A DNA stretch of 64,000 nucleotides, from assembly GCA_963921795.1 (NCBI GenBank), contig OY997655.1, positions 5,056,203 through 5,120,202 of the forward strand, read 5' to 3'. The stretch's first letter is position 1; each line of letters starts with the position of its first letter. This document shows positions 36,351 through 48,954 of the stretch, piece by piece. The translations under genes were made by a program, and so were the position numbers. Under the pieces are notes generated by a model. The model saw only the letters and a list, made by a program, of their open reading frames with translations. It did no database searches and was not told the origin of the DNA. Source of the stretch: Nannobrachium achirus. Taxonomy: Eukaryota > Chordata > Actinopteri > Myctophiformes > Myctophidae.

Positions 36351-36726
36351 GACTGTTATCTCTTGTCTTGTCTTTTCCCCAACAGTGTATTGTGGGTCAC
36401 TGCTGACAGTTCCCATCGGGGAGTGAGTGTGTGATGATTATGAACACGACAGCTAGCAGCCTCCTCTCTGCTGGCTGCTCATAATGCTCATAAGGGGTCC
36501 TTGGCCAATAAAAACGCGATTTATTTTAACTAATCGCCACCACCAACACCGAGTTCATTTTTTAGCAGACGTACGATCTGCCATCATCAATCCGTGAGCA
36601 TTTAAACGCACCTGCAGTCTTTTCTAGTCGGAAGCGGAGCAACTTCCTCAAGGCAGCAAAATATTTTGTTCTTTCGATTTAAGCCTGCCTCCATGAATCT
36701 GGAGTATGATTGAGTTGGCATTACAG

Positions 36727-37183
36727 AAGGGGTCTTCAACAGGGAGTCTGGAACCCCTAGGGGGTCCTCAGAGTTACTACAGGGGGTCCTCCAAATCTTT
36801 GTGTGATAGAAGCTTTTTTTCCCTCCCTTTTTTCATATTAACCACTTGAACCCTAGCGTCCATATTCGGAGAACTTTAGCAAAAAATAGCAGATCTACAA
36901 GCTCACAATGCCTCGCGCTGCGAGGCATTGTGAGCTTGTAGATCGGCTATTTTAAAGAGGTTTGGTGAAGAGGGGAAAAAAGAGCAAACTAAGTACGGAG
37001 TGAAAGTTCAAGTTTATTAAGTATTGACAATTGGTTAAATATCTGAAAACACAAGTTGACATGAATCCAAAATACACTGATGATTGTGCTGTCAAACGAT
37101 TATACTATATACAGGTTGTGGGGGTCCCTGCTTCATCTCTCTCAACTAAGGGGTCCTTGGCCTGAAAACGTCGAAGACCCCTG
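36727..37183. mobile_element. hAT-type MITE containing a hairpin
   Basis: Ends AAGGGGTCTTCAAC and GTCGAAGACCCCTG are inverted repeats. Flanks CATTACAG (36719-36726) and CACTACAG (37184-37191) match at seven of eight bases, fitting a hAT 8-bp target duplication. No coding capacity. Confidence 0.75.
36883..36953. repeat. Palindromic hairpin 3
   Basis: AAAATAGCAGATCTACAAGC pairs with GCTTGTAGATCGGCTATTTT. The inner stem CAATGCCTCGC/GCGAGGCATTG is perfect, making one of the longest uninterrupted stems in the set. Confidence 0.9.
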
Positions 37184-38195
37184 CACTACAGTATTTGGAG
37201 TTGAGTGCTATGACAAAGACAGACAAGCTCAATACCACTTTCTCTGCGTTTTCTTTTCCCCGCACTGACTGAAATGAAGGCCTTTAGATCAACTGGGTCT
37301 CAACATGTGGTCCTGGGACCCTCCAGGGGTCCTTGAGAGGGGTTCCAAGGGGGTCCCCAGGAGGGCATTCACCTGATAGTCGAATATTTGAATATTCGAA
37401 TATCAAAGTCACTATTCAACGTTGTTCACCAAAGTCGAATATTCACTTTTCTTTTTTTTATTATTATTTTATTATCGTTTTCTCTTTAAAAAATATATAG
37501 TTTATAAAGCTTGGCTAGATAGGAAGTCATAAGAATGAGTTGTCAATGCCCCTGGTGGATGAATTTGTTATTGCTCTATACCAGGGCTTCTTAAACCTTT
37601 TTAGGCAGTGACCCCCCAAATAAACATATTTGAACTGGGGGCCAGATAGGTCAGATGTAGGCCAGATAGGTCTTGTTCCAGAGCCCGGACAAAGCCAAAT
37701 GTTGGAGCTTATAACTCCTTTCAGGCACACCGCTCAAAAGGTCATATGAAATGGGAATCTGTGGCCTGCGCATATTTGTTTCAGACCCGTAAGGGTCCAT
37801 TTGGTTCCACTTGTACAATGTCCAATGTACAATGTCTTGTTTCCTCCTTCTAACTGCCAATCATTTTAGATGAAGAACCCTCTCTGAAAATCCCTTCAAG
37901 GACCCCACGGGGGTCCCCGTACGTCCTGTTGAGAACCAGAGCTGTACAGACAGGTAGGCCTACACCTCTCACGCCCCTCCCTCCCTGTCCGTTCCACACA
38001 TTCAGCTCTGCAGAGACAGAGGGGTCAGGGAGCAACCAGAGTAATGACACAACCAGCATTCCTGCTGCAGCCATCAATCAACCACAAAGTAGTACTCTGT
38101 TCAAGCCAACAAGGGTGTCACAAGGAGGTGGGGGAAGTGGGACTGAGTTACTAGGGCCCAAGGTGGAGGGGCCTTATTTTATACTTTTATACCCT

Positions 38196-38266
38196 AAAAT
38201 AGCAGATCTACAAGCTCACAGCGTGGCACCGAGTGCCGCGCTGCGAGCTTGTAGATATGCTATTTT
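38196..38266. repeat. Palindromic hairpin 4
   Basis: AAAATAGCAGATCTACAAGC against GCTTGTAGATATGCTATTTT, with an inner GGCACCGAGTGCC palindrome. Confidence 0.85.
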
Positions 38267-38484
38267 TGAAAATTCATGAAAATGTGTGCAAATCTTTTAA
38301 TATATGTATTTTTTAATTTGTAACTCAAATTTTGCTTCTGGGGGGTCCCTGGAACTAAATATTTTGAGATGGGGGGTCCATGGCCAAATACATACAAATG
38401 TTTGAGCACCACTGTAGAAACATAGGTTTTTCAAAAAAGAAGGATTTGAAATATTCGAAGACAAAGACATTTCCAAGATTTTTC

Positions 38485-38540
38485 AAAAATAGCAGATCTA
38501 CAAGCTCGCAACACTGTGAGCTTGTATATCTGCTATTTTT
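38485..38540. repeat. Palindromic hairpin 5
   Basis: A short 56-bp version: AAAAATAGCAGATCTACAAG against CTTGTATATCTGCTATTTTT with a small loop around GCAACACTGT. Confidence 0.85.
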
Positions 38541-39611
38541 GCAATAGTTAAAGCACAAAATAATGCGTAATAAAACTTTCCCAGTTCATGGGGGGCCCAC
38601 AGTGAATCCTTGTACCCAGGCCCCAGAATTTGGTGTGACACCCCTGCAAGCTTGGCTTTGGTTTCACACCAAATTCTGTCACTTTATGCTATTTTGAGCT
38701 TAAGATACACGACAGGGGACTTTTGAGGGCGGTTGACGCACAGCCATTTTCCACTGCCTTGTGGGTCCTAGTTTGTCAGAAACTGTCGCTCTTGCCTAGA
38801 TTTGAAGCAACACTATTATGTAACTTCTGTTTGTGAGAATAAAATGTGTTATTTTCTCCAATCTGTATGTAGAGTTGATACAATATAACTAAAACAACGG
38901 TGGCGGTTGTATTTGGTCTTCCTTGGTCATCTTTGACACATGTTATGAAATGTAAATCCTATGAATATGAATATTATGAATATGTAAATCCTGTTATGGT
39001 TTGTTTTGACCACTACTAGTTGTTTGACGAGTGGCTACCGTTACATTTCTCCCCTGAGCAATTAGAAAGACTATTAGTGCTGTGGTAAGAAAATAAACAA
39101 ATAAATAAATAATCAGCACTTGTGCAGGAGACCTTTGTTAAAATCTGGGGTACAACAGGAAAGGTAGCTTTAATTTTCTTGTTCTTTTTCATTTTTATAT
39201 TGTCAAGGGTCAAGGTATTATGCCTTTTGCACATGTACGTAAGAGAAAAACATATTTTTACTCTTCATTATTATGAATCCTGCAAAATCAACAAATCATA
39301 AATCAATCAAATAATGATCTAACGTGAGCTTGCAGATGTGACACCTATTTTTATATTCTGGTGTTGCTGCTTTTAGGCCTGCTTCTTTCAGAAGTGCTCT
39401 TCTCCCTCCTGTGATTCTCAATCATTTCACCCCAGTTTGATATACAGTAGATTAGTCCACCATGTGACACTAGTCTTTACATCTCAGTTTGATATACAGT
39501 AGATTAGTCCACCATGTGATACTAGTCTTTACATTTCTGCAGGATCCCAATCTATGCTGTAAAGCCATCAGTGTTAATTTAACTCTGAGAGTGTACACAT
39601 TTAACCACAGC

Positions 39612-39720
39612 CCTGTCAATTGGGCTCAGCCCTATTGAAACGACGGTTTGTGCGTTGGTCTGGCGAGTGGGAGCCCTCTGGGTTCAATTCCCACTTCCAC
39701 GCGTCACTACAATCTGGCGT
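39612..39720 (+). repeat. tRNA-like SINE-type fragment
   Basis: A B-box-like GGGTTCAATTCCC follows a possible A-box region (GTGCGTTGGTCTGGCGAG). Related segments occur at 240-330 (GGGTTCAAACCC) and 40075-40160. Adjacent sequence includes TGGCGTTGTCGGCAGGATG. No tRNA fold was checked. It is likelier a repeat than a tRNA gene. Confidence 0.35.
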
Positions 39721-40205
39721 TGTCGGCAGGATGAGGAGCGTGATATCCTCGCGTGAGGGACATTTAGAGCCAGATGTTGGAGCTTAGCTCCTTTCAGGAG
39801 CACCGCTCAAAAAGTCATGTTAGTCGGGAACCCACCGGCCAAAAACCTCAAGGAATAGGGTTGAACCTGTGATGTCATGTCGTACTTTTAATTTCTGTTT
39901 TATCTATTAGTTTGGTCATTAAGGTCCACAGATACAGGAAAAGAAGAATATTAAAAAATAAGATCTGCTTTAAATAAGTAGCATGTGAGGGGTCAAACTA
40001 TGGGGTTCTTCATGATTCTGAATCCATTGTGGTGATTGTAGTCCCCATAGTTAGTACAGAGATGAAGCAGCCCACAAAAGCCCTGCCAATCGGGCTCATG
40101 ACGGCTTGTGAGTTGATCTGGTGAGTGGGAGCACTGGGTTCAAACCCTGCTTCTGCACATCACTAGACTGACTTACTTCATACTCACAGGTCTTACCAAT
40201 TATAC

Positions 40206-40621
40206 AATGAATGAATTCTTTTATTTGAGTGTCATGCCACCTCGTGGCCCATCCCTCATGGGATTATATGACACCTTTTCAAACAAGGTTACAATATTCT
40301 TTTTTTTTTTTCTATACATCCGTTACCAGTATAGGCTACAATTTAAATAGGGGGGGGGAATAAAAAATAAATAAAGCAAAACAGAGCAGACTTAACCCCT
40401 ACTGGTTGTACAATGCTTTTTTTCTCAAGTCCCAAGCTTTCTCAAAGTAGTTGCCAGTTTAAATACATGTTTTTCAAATAGACAGTTAATAAGTTGTGAG
40501 TCACTGATATCCAACATATAAATATCGTCAATATTATTAAACAACTCTTCTCTGGGTCTCGAATAGAAGGGACAATACAGAACAAAATGATACTCATTTT
40601 CTATTACATTAAGATCCCTAC
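40206..40621 (-). mobile_element. LINE 3' fragment with C-terminal cysteine motif
   Basis: On the minus strand it encodes CRDLNVIENEYHFVLYCPFY followed by SRPREELF, the C-terminal CCHC-like 'ENE.HF...CP.Y..LR' region of many LINE polyproteins. A GAATGAATGAATTC tail lies at 40207-40220. The same position in copy 1 (about 365-370) is uninterrupted. It is 5'-truncated, with only about 66 residues left. Confidence 0.75.
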
Positions 40622-40983
40622 ACATTTAGTGTTTCTTATATTTAGTGTAATCTTATTTATTCATTTCAAGGACCCCCATAACTCTGAGAGCGTACAAATG
40701 GAACCAAATGGACCCAATAAGGGGCCATTTGGAAACCCCTCCAGGAACCATGAGGGTCCCTGGACCCCACTATTCCTGCGTCTCATTTCAGAGGGTGCAT
40801 CCTTCAAAGTGTGTAGGGTGCTACCCTGAGAAGGGCGCTTAGGGACAGCACTGCGGAGCAGGGACGTGCAGAGGCATAATCAAGTTCAATACTGGAGATG
40901 TGGCGTAACAGATTTCTACACAGAGAGGGCAATTCTTTCAACATAAGATGCTGCATTCAAGTTCAGGAGAGTTTGGACAAGGC

Positions 40984-41623
40984 TATCACTGCCTCCGGTT
41001 CGTTCCAAAAATGACACAGCTTGTTTCTCATACTGGTGGTGGATTTATTGAAGCTCTTTCACCGCTCAAAAGACCCAACAAAGATCCAACAACGTAAAAC
41101 TGTATAAAGCAAGCATAAACAATACACAGACATAAATAATAGAACATAACACATCATAAACATAATTATACAACATGTAATCTTCTTACTATACAAATAA
41201 ATACAAAACACACCTCGCTGGCTGCATGTTAACCAAAGGTAGTGAGAGGATGAATCCATGACAACAGCAAGGCACAACTAGAACAAAATACAATAACTTG
41301 AGCATAACATTCAACCCATATATTAACTTGAATGATGGATACACAGTTCACATAATAGCAAACAATAAGTACCTTGTTCCGTCCCGAGACACGTTCAAAC
41401 AACGCTCCTTAGTGAGCGGAAGTGTAGAGTGTCACACACTTGAGGGAGTAAGAGAACTATGCCACATATAAAGGGTTCCAGCCTGTCCTTAATTAGCTAC
41501 TTCCGGTACCTCAAATACATGTGAAACTTCAAATACAAGGGAAACCCAAGTTCAGGTGCAAATTATATTTAGACCAAATAAAGAACATAAATAATAACAA
41601 AAATGGCTATTATGGCAGTCACA
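40984..41623 (-). repeat. LTR, 3' copy relative to element orientation
   Basis: 640 bp, matching 45543-46182. It begins TATCACTGCCTCCGGTTCG on the plus strand and ends GGCAGTCACA. Confidence 0.85.
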
Positions 41624-42295
41624 CTCCCACCAAATCTCAACGAGATTTCACCTTAATACTTCATCAAAGCCTACTTAATCACATTAAAGCCTTCCTCTCT
41701 TAGTGAAACCATAACGCTATGAAACAATGATCTCAAAAGTAAACCTTTCAAATCAAATAACCTACAATAAATGATGTAGTAAACATGACAAACATTGTGG
41801 CATCACATTAGTCAATTTGAGCCTTTAAGTTGAAAACCTTGATCTTTACATTTGAGCTTGTAGACAGTATTTTTTATCTTTTCCCTTTTAAATTCATTTT
41901 TTAACAAACCTTAAAATGCAAATAACAATGGATCATGATAACTTCACTTGTGGTGAACTGCTTATTATTTAAGTCAGCGCCTCCATAACCCATTACAAAT
42001 ACAACTATTTGCTCTAATAAAATGAGTGCCTTGATAGCCTCTCAACTGTCTGATGTACAACACAGAAAAGTGAAAAAAAATTAGATCCTTTCTAGCTTCT
42101 TAAAAATAGAAGGGACAATGCAATCAATGCTACAATATGAAAAAGGGCGTGTTTGTTCCCATTCTCAAGTCACTTGAACATTTTACCTTAGTTTGAAACT
42201 CCTTAACTTTACCATTTGTTTATATAGCCAAATAGTCTCTTTACAAAATTACTCAAGTGCAAATAAACAACTGACCAAGTGACAGACCCTTTAGT

Positions 42296-42656
42296 TTAGA
42301 TCCACTGGCACCAGTCTCATACATGTTCCAGAGTTGAGCACAAAAAGGCTATGGTCCTAAACACTGGAACAGCCTGCCAGAGGCTCTGCGAGTCACTGAA
42401 TCACTTGACATTTTAATGAATCTTAATGACATAACTTTAGTACTACTTTTACCCAAGTTTCTACATTGCCAATGTCCTTATCTTTGTACAAATGTTAATC
42501 TTGACGTTGTATTGCAATTTTTTTCCTGTTCTCATTTAAATACACTTGCATCCTTTACTTTGTTATTTTAATCTACATTTTTAACTTGTAACACTTTTTG
42601 AGCTTGGTTCACTCTGTTGTATGAAATACATTATAAATAAACTTTGATTAACCTTG
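42296..42656 (+). mobile_element. LINE 3' end (L2/CR1-like) inside the LTR element
   Basis: The plus strand reads WNSLPEALRVTESLDIL, the conserved C-terminal 'WNSLP..LR....' motif of CR1/L2 reverse transcriptases. It is followed by a 3' UTR ending ATAAATAAACTTTGATTA, a typical tail. Orientation is opposite to the host LTR element. Confidence 0.65.
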
Positions 42657-42800
42657 CCAAATTGTGGCTACACTTGAGCATTGAAAAACACTATACCTTA
42701 AATGCAAAAAGATGAACCTTGCCAAACTAGTGGCTTCACTTATTGCGTCTCAGCACTTGGATTAGGATTTCTTAGAGAACCTCACTTGCTGAGCACAACT

Positions 42801-43249
42801 TTAAACGTCACTTGCAGGTGGTCTACCATGTTTGCCTTCTCCCACCCTGACATCTATGTGGAATTCTTTTTTGACCTTTTCTTTCCTCTCTGCTTTCTCA
42901 TCTCTTAAGGATGAGTCTCTTCCCTTTCCTCTCCTCTTGACATTTGCTTTCCTTCTTTTAACCTTCGTTGCAGATGTATTTGCTGCTGTAGGCTGCCTTT
43001 GGGCCTTCTCTTTACCTTGATCTCTTTTGATCTGTTTCTTTAACATAGTAGGCCGCCTTTTGGCCTTCTCTCTACCTGCTGCTTTCTTGGGGTGCTTAAC
43101 AGTAACAGGCATCTTAACTTTCTTGGGGTGCTTAACAGAAGCAGACATTTTAACCTTCTTGGGGTACATAACACAAGCAGGCATCTTAACTTTCTTGGGG
43201 TGCTTAGCAGAAGCAGACATTTTATCTTTCTTGGGCTGCTTTCTACCAG
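42801..43249 (-). pseudogene. Lys-rich KHPKKVKM-repeat region of the LTR element (fossil)
   Basis: The minus-strand sequence encodes repeated KHPKKVKMPA-like units of about 12 residues, followed by a basic tail (KRRKANVKRRGKGR). It could be a basic nucleic-acid-binding region of a gag-like protein. It lies beyond the LINE insertion at 43250-44120. I recognise no retroviral enzyme domain in it. Confidence 0.45.
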
Positions 43250-44120
43250 GGCTGCGCTCAGGAAAGCCATAGGGGGACGGGAACAAGAGCTTGGCTTCAC
43301 GCTAACACCAAGGAGGTCAAGACGGCATCCCGCAGTAGTTCTGACAGACCTGGACTATGCGGACGACATCAGCCTGCTCTCCGACAGCATGGAACAAGCA
43401 CAAGAACTCCTGAACAGGGTGGAGATAGAGTGTGCCAAAGTTGGTCTCAGGCTAAACGCTAAGAAAACTGAGGTTATCACCTATAACCTACCTGATCACT
43501 CACCTCTGACAACAACAGAAGGAGCTGTGTTGAAGGAAGTCAAGGACTTCAAGTACCTGGGCGCATGGGTCGACTCAACTGAGAAAGACCTTAAAGTAAG
43601 GAAGGCACTCGCTTGGAGGGCCCTGAACGGCATGAACAGTGTATGGAACTCTAACCTCCCCCGCCAAATCAAACTTAGCTTCTTCTTTGCAACGGTGGAG
43701 TCTGTTCTCCTCTATGGCAGTGAATGCTGGACCCTGAAGCCAACCCTGCAGAAGTCTCTAGACGGGTGCTACACTAGAATGTTGCGTGCAGTACTCAACA
43801 TCAACAGGAGTGCACATGTTACAAACGAGAGCCTGTATGAGGGAATACCAAAGGTAAGCGAGAAAATTGCCACCAGAAGAATGAGACTAGCAGGACACTG
43901 CCAAAGACACCAGGAGCTTCCAGCCAGCAAATTGGTACTGTGGGAGCCAACACACGGGCACCGGCCGCGAGGACGTCCCACAAAAACATACGTGGACATA
44001 CTCAAGGAAGACGTAGGGACACAGAACACCAATGAGCTGGCCAGATGTATGGAGAACCGAGATGACTGGAAACAACGATGGAGGGCTCGTCTGAGGACGA
44101 CCTAGATTGATTGAGATTGA
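43250..44120 (+). mobile_element. 5'-truncated LINE with partial reverse transcriptase (R4/Dong- or RTE-like)
   Basis: It is flanked by the 10-bp direct repeat TTTCTACCAG (43240-43249 and 44121-44130). The frame up to the stop at 44103-44105 has VLTDLDYADDISLLSDS (catalytic YADD box), LRLNAKKTEVI, FKYLGAWVDS and SVLLYGSECWTLKP. A C-terminal RRMRLAGHCQRH...GRPTKTYVDILKED region follows, as in endonuclease-bearing R4/Dong-like or related LINEs. The 3' end is a short GATTGATTGAGATTGA tail. Everything before the palm domain is missing. It inserted into the basic region of the LTR element. Confidence 0.85.
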
Positions 44121-44130
44121 TTTCTACCAG

Positions 44131-44815
44131 TACCTGCTGCCTTCTTGGGGTTCTTAACAGCAGCAGGTTTCTTTTTCCTTACCCGTTTCTTAACCTGAGG
44201 GCTACATTTTGTTACAGGTCCTCCCACCCTGAGCACACTGCACTCAACAAACTGACTATGCACAACACTTGCTCTCTCTTTAGACTTGACTTCATTGCAT
44301 TGCTGTAAACTTTCATTCTCAGATTGCTTTGAATGACATGGCTTGGGCTCAACTTCATTGACTTGGTTTAAACCTTCAATCTCAGGTTGTATTGAGTGAC
44401 ATGGCTTTGAATCTGAAAGAGATTCTAGTCTGGTTGAACTGTCTGAGGCTTGCAGAGAAACTGTATAGGTTGTGTTTGAAACAGAGCTGACCTCTGGTAG
44501 AATGAGTTCCTTTTCTGTTCTCTGGATCTGAATCTGTACATTAGAAACAACATTTCTTGTCACAAATATGGCTTTGTCCAACTTGTGACACATATCAGGA
44601 CCTGGACGAGCAATACTCCGGAAGGCGTCATAAACACTGCTTAAGTCAGATAACTTCTGCTCAATTAAAATGTGGTCAGATTGTAAAGTGTTAATAGGAG
44701 CTCTGTTTATGACAGATCTTTTAGTCGCCCTGGCTTGAGCTTTCCAACTTTCATAAGCACAGTCAAATATATCCCACAATTCAGAGAAGGTGTGAGTCTG
44801 TAACAGTTTCTGCAT
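44131..44815 (-). pseudogene. Gag-like open frame of the LTR element (fossil)
   Basis: The minus-strand frame starts MQKLLQTHTFSELWDIFDCA. An early helical segment (LIEQKLSDLSSVYDAFRSIA) loosely recalls the N-terminal region of retrotransposon Gag proteins. A Ser/Glu-rich middle with two PCHS(I/K)Q repeats and a basic end (KKRVRKKKPAAVK) follow. The LINE at 43250-44120 interrupts the region beyond it. Similarity to Gag is by character only. Confidence 0.4.
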
Positions 44816-45542
44816 CTTTAAGCTCTTTTACTCTGTTGTGCTAATTTGTTTGTTTGTGACATCTTATCACACTTGTTCACAACCAGTAATTAAACAACTT
44901 TGACTGTATTTAAATCAAACCCATTACAAACAGACAAATTGGGGGCACTTCAACTTGAAACTATGCATAACACATGACACTACTTTACATAGCAAAGCAC
45001 TCTTCAGCACATTGTTCCTTTTCCACACAGTTCCTTAATTGTTCAGTCTCATGTTGCCACCTTGCAGAACACTCTTGTTAGTGTACATACCTTACTGTGA
45101 CGTCTTCTGAACAAAACGAATGAACTGTGGGACTTAAAAACGTGGCGGGTTGGCTTTAGGTGCGCTCGGCGTGGAAAGGTCCCTAGATGTCCACCGTACC
45201 ACCGCCGCGAGGCGAGTGCATGCCGAAAACTCTTCCGTTCGACAAGCTCCCCGCGGCTCCGTAGTGGCTGCAGGCAGGCTGTGGACTCCACACGCAGACT
45301 GTACTTGACTGCCTTGACGTCCTTTGCGGTCAAGTTTGACTGCGGTGGATATTCGGGTGCCGACTGCCTAGTTGATTGCCGTGGATTCTTTTGCAGTCCG
45401 GTTGGACTGCCGTGAAACTTTGTAGTCGAGCTGTGTACTTTCTGCAGGCAAGGTTTACTTCTGGCTGCTGCAGAATAGTTGACTTCGAGGTGCATCGGCT
45501 GTAGTTCAGCGCCGAGTTTTACTTCTTGCAACCGAGTTTTAC

Positions 45543-46182
45543 TATCACTGCCTCCGGTTCGTTCCAAAAATGACACAGCTTGTTTCTCATACTGGTGGTG
45601 GATTTATTGAAGCTCTTTCACCGCTCAAAAGACCCAACAAAGATCCAACAACGTAAAACTGTATAAAGCAAGCATAAACAATACACAGACATAAATAATA
45701 GAACATAACACATCATAAACATAATTATACAACATGTAATCTTCTTACTATACAAATAAATACAAAACACACCTCGCTGGCTGCATGTTAACCAAAGGTA
45801 GTGAGAGGATGAATCCATGACAACAGCAAGGCACAACTAGAACAAAATACAATAACTTGAGCATAACATTGAACCCATATATTAACTTGAATGATGGATA
45901 CACAGTTCACATAATAGCAAACAATAAGTACCTTGTTCCGTCCCGAGACACGTTCAAACAACGCTCCTTAGTGAGCGGAAGTGTAGAGTGTCACACACTT
46001 GAGGGAGTAAGAGAACTATGCCACATATAAAGGGTTCCAGCCTGTCCTTAATTAGCTACTTCCGTTACCTCAAATACATGTGAAACTTCAAATACAAGGG
46101 AAACCCAAGTTCAGGTGCAAATTATATTTAGACCAAATAAAGAACATAAATAATAACAAAAATGGCTATTATGGCAGTCACA
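45543..46182 (-). repeat. LTR, 5' copy relative to element orientation
   Basis: 640 bp, near-identical to 40984-41623, and followed on the plus strand by the target duplication AGGC (46183-46186). No tRNA-like primer-binding site was obvious beside it. Confidence 0.85.
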
Positions 46183-46420
46183 AGGCAATTCCCTCTTTCT
46201 GAACTCTGCCTTCAGGTATGGCATGGAAAGAGGGGGCATTTGTGTTTCTTTCACCATAGTAAAATACTGCATTCATGGTCTGAAGAGGGCACTTTTTACA
46301 GACGGATAAAAGGGCAGGGGCTCAAGCCCCCTTTGATGTCTATGTGTGAGTGAGTGAGGAGGCTCTGGGATCACCAGTGGAACCAGACAGCAGCATGCAG
46401 CCGTCATGAAGAATTCACTG

Positions 46421-46600
46421 CTATTTATAAACCTGATCTAAAACACTCTGCTATTTATAAACCTGATCTAAAACACTCTGCTATTTATAAACCTGATCTA
46501 AAACACTCTGCTATTTATAAACCTGATCTAAAACACTCTGCTATTTATAAACCTGATCTAAAACACTCTGCTATTTATAAACCTGATCTAAAACGCTCTC
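46421..46600. repeat. 30-bp minisatellite
   Basis: Six units of CTGCTATTTATAAACCTGAT + CTAAAACACT. Copy 1 of the segmental duplication has a single unit near 1583-1612, so the array expanded after the duplication, or contracted in copy 1. Confidence 0.9.
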
Positions 46601-46999
46601 ACACTTCTGCTTTTGTGGCACAGAATCTCATTTAATAATGTTTTAGGATGATATTTATGTGGTCAATTTATCCCAACAGGCACATTTATGTCACATTATG
46701 CTGTGTAGGCCTGGATGTCAATCTTTCCCCGTAAGATACAGGGAAATTATACACTCCTGCAAACGTATCTTAGCCAATCAGGATGGAATATGAAAAATCT
46801 TAACAAATCCATCTTGATCAGTGCTTCTCAACCTTTTCAGGCCACGACCCCCTAAAATAATAATATTTGAACACAATCACTTGGAAAGAGTTGAGACATT
46901 ACATTCTGCATGTGTGACTCGGTTTCACAGATAAATATTGTGAAAATAGCAGATGTATTATTTTTTGCCTCTTTCTTATATTATTTGACAATTTGGCCA

Positions 47000-47218
47000 A
47001 TGCTTGGACCAGTTTTCATGTATAATGTGTACATTACTTGTGATGCAGTAATGCTTGGACCAGTTTTCATGTATAATGTGTACATTACTTGTGATGCAGT
47101 AATGGATGGTCCAGTTGTTTTCATGTATAATGTGTACATTACTTGTGATGCAGTAATGCTTGGTCCAGTTGTTTTCATGTATAATGTGTACATTACTTGT
47201 GATGCAGTAATGCTTGGT
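47000..47218. repeat. 51-54-bp minisatellite
   Basis: Four units with CAGTTTTCATGTATAATGTG and TACATTACTTGTGATGCAGT. Copy 1 has one partial unit near 2010-2040. Confidence 0.85.
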
Positions 47219-47583
47219 CTTTTTCTTGGTTTTGTTGTTGTAATCATGCCCACAGGCAGGGGTGTGGCACCAAGGATTCACTGCGGGCCCCCCATGAATG
47301 TTCTTCATAGGGGGAGGGGGTTTAATCCATTTACAGTAGACTGTGAACACATTATTACGCATTATTTTGTGTTTTAAATATTGAAAAATAGCAGATATAC
47401 AAGCTCACAGCACGGCAATCAGTGGTCAGTGGTGCTGTGTGGAGGACCCTCAAAATGATTGGCCACGGACCCCCATCTCAAAATATTTAGTTCCAGGGAC
47501 CCCCCAGAAGCAAAATCTGAGTTACAAATGTGCTTAAAAAATACATTATATTCAAAGATTTGCACACATTTTCACGACTTTTC

Positions 47584-47656
47584 AAAAACAGCAGATCGAC
47601 AGGCTCGCAGCGCTGCACTTGGTGCCACACTGTGAGCTTGTAGATCTGCTATTTTT
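47584..47656. repeat. Palindromic hairpin 6
   Basis: The segmental-duplication partner of hairpin 1 (AAACAGCAGATCGACAGGCT against TTGTAGATCTGCTATTTTT). It differs at several stem positions. Confidence 0.8.
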
Positions 47657-48954
47657 CAGTAGTATAAAATAATTAAGGCCCCTCCACCACTCACAGCTCA
47701 CACACAATCACTGAGAGCCACTCCCACAGAGGAGGGTGTGATTGTGTCACAGCTGTGAGCAGGAAGAGGTGTGCGTTTATAAGAGGTTGTTTGAAGCATT
47801 TCTGTAAGACACTGATGATGGAAGTCCAGTGGGACTCAAACTTCTGTCAGTGTAAACAGAGGCTGCTGAGCAGGAGCAGGGTGAGGGATGTTTGTTTTCA
47901 TGAACATAGTTTATTTCTTCATGTTTGCTTTAGAGTTGCAAGGTGAAAGCTGCTAAAACAGTGGTGCTCAAAGTGGATTTCAGGGACTCTTTAGGTTCCT
48001 TTGTGGGGGTCTAAATTGACCCCTGCAAGTCTGTAACTTTGACAGTGTACAAAATGGAACCAAATGGACCCAAGGGGAGACCTTGAAATGTCAAAGTTTG
48101 AGGACCAGAGTGCTAACAGACTCCGGTGTGGAAACAGAGTTGGATTATCCTTATCAGCAGAGAGGAGACAACTCAAGGTAAGGAACCCACTTTTAGGGCT
48201 GTCACCATTATATGACGTTTAACTCCACCATCAATCGTGGCTCAAATAATTGCGATTGAATGATTTAATTGTGTCGTATTAACGTTATGAATAAAACTTG
48301 TCTGGCTTTTTTCTTTAGGATTTGTAAACAAAAGCTGCACAGAGCAGGAGATTTATATGAAGCAGTATTGCATAATTCAATAACTGTGTAGGCTACTTTA
48401 AAAAAGAAAAACATGAATAGTGGAAAAAGCTGTGCACGTTGTGAGACACTTTAAGCTTGTAGATCGGCTATTTCCATATTATTTTAATATTTGAAAATAT
48501 ATTAACATTTTTCAACATGGAAACCATTATGACGATTATGACTATTATCCCCCCCCCCAAGCTTTGATTATCTCAAATAGGCCTACTTTTGATAAGGTGA
48601 TTGGTAATGGTGACACACCCTAATGTTTCCTTTTCCTTTGCTGGATGCTGCAGCTGCTTTAATGCTGCAGTCAGTGTTGATGCTGGCCTTGGTGAAAGCT
48701 GTTAGGGTGCGTCCACACAGTACGAGCTCAGCAGCATAACTCCCATCCACTCCCATGTTAAGTGAATAACCAGGAAGGGGCGTTAGGACGATGACCGAAG
48801 TGTCATTGTGCCGTTGTAGGGTCACGGTTCAGCACTGCTGGACTGTCACCCTTGCCTGGTTAATAAACCAAACCGAACACAACACCACCCCCTGGCGGTA
48901 GTGGTGTGTGTGATAGAGGCTGGCAACACCAGGCCATTGTCACCCCGTAGTGAG

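Larger units (their letters stand above)
37192..39590. other. Mosaic of hAT-type and unclassified repeat fragments
   Basis: Identifiable pieces: 37440-37640 is an inverted copy of 57120-57260; 38130-38190 matches the palindrome arm at 58320-58370; 38540-38650 is an inverted copy of part of 2040-2170 and 57290-57440. Two GTTTGATATACAGTAGATTA repeats lie near 39436-39530. No host exon was recognised. Confidence 0.5.
40984..46182 (-). mobile_element. Non-autonomous LTR retrotransposon (fossil)
   Basis: Two 640-bp direct LTRs (40984-41623 and 45543-46182) are nearly identical (about two differences seen), so insertion was recent. The flanks are the 4-bp duplication AGGC, and copy 1 of the segmental duplication has the empty site near 750. 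LTR tips TGTGACTGCC and GGCAGTGATA are imperfect inverses. A purine-rich GGTGGGAG beside the LTR at 41623 fits a polypurine tract for minus-strand orientation. The interior has gag-like and Lys-rich frames but no recognisable protease, reverse transcriptase or integrase of its own, so it looks non-autonomous. Two LINE fragments are inserted inside. I cannot assign it firmly to a superfamily. Confidence 0.8.

Noticed and set aside
42801-43286. Histone-H1-like protein, suggested by KHPKKVKMPA repeats
   Set aside because: The basic repeats lie inside an LTR element in its own orientation, with no globular H1 domain; better read as a basic region of that element.
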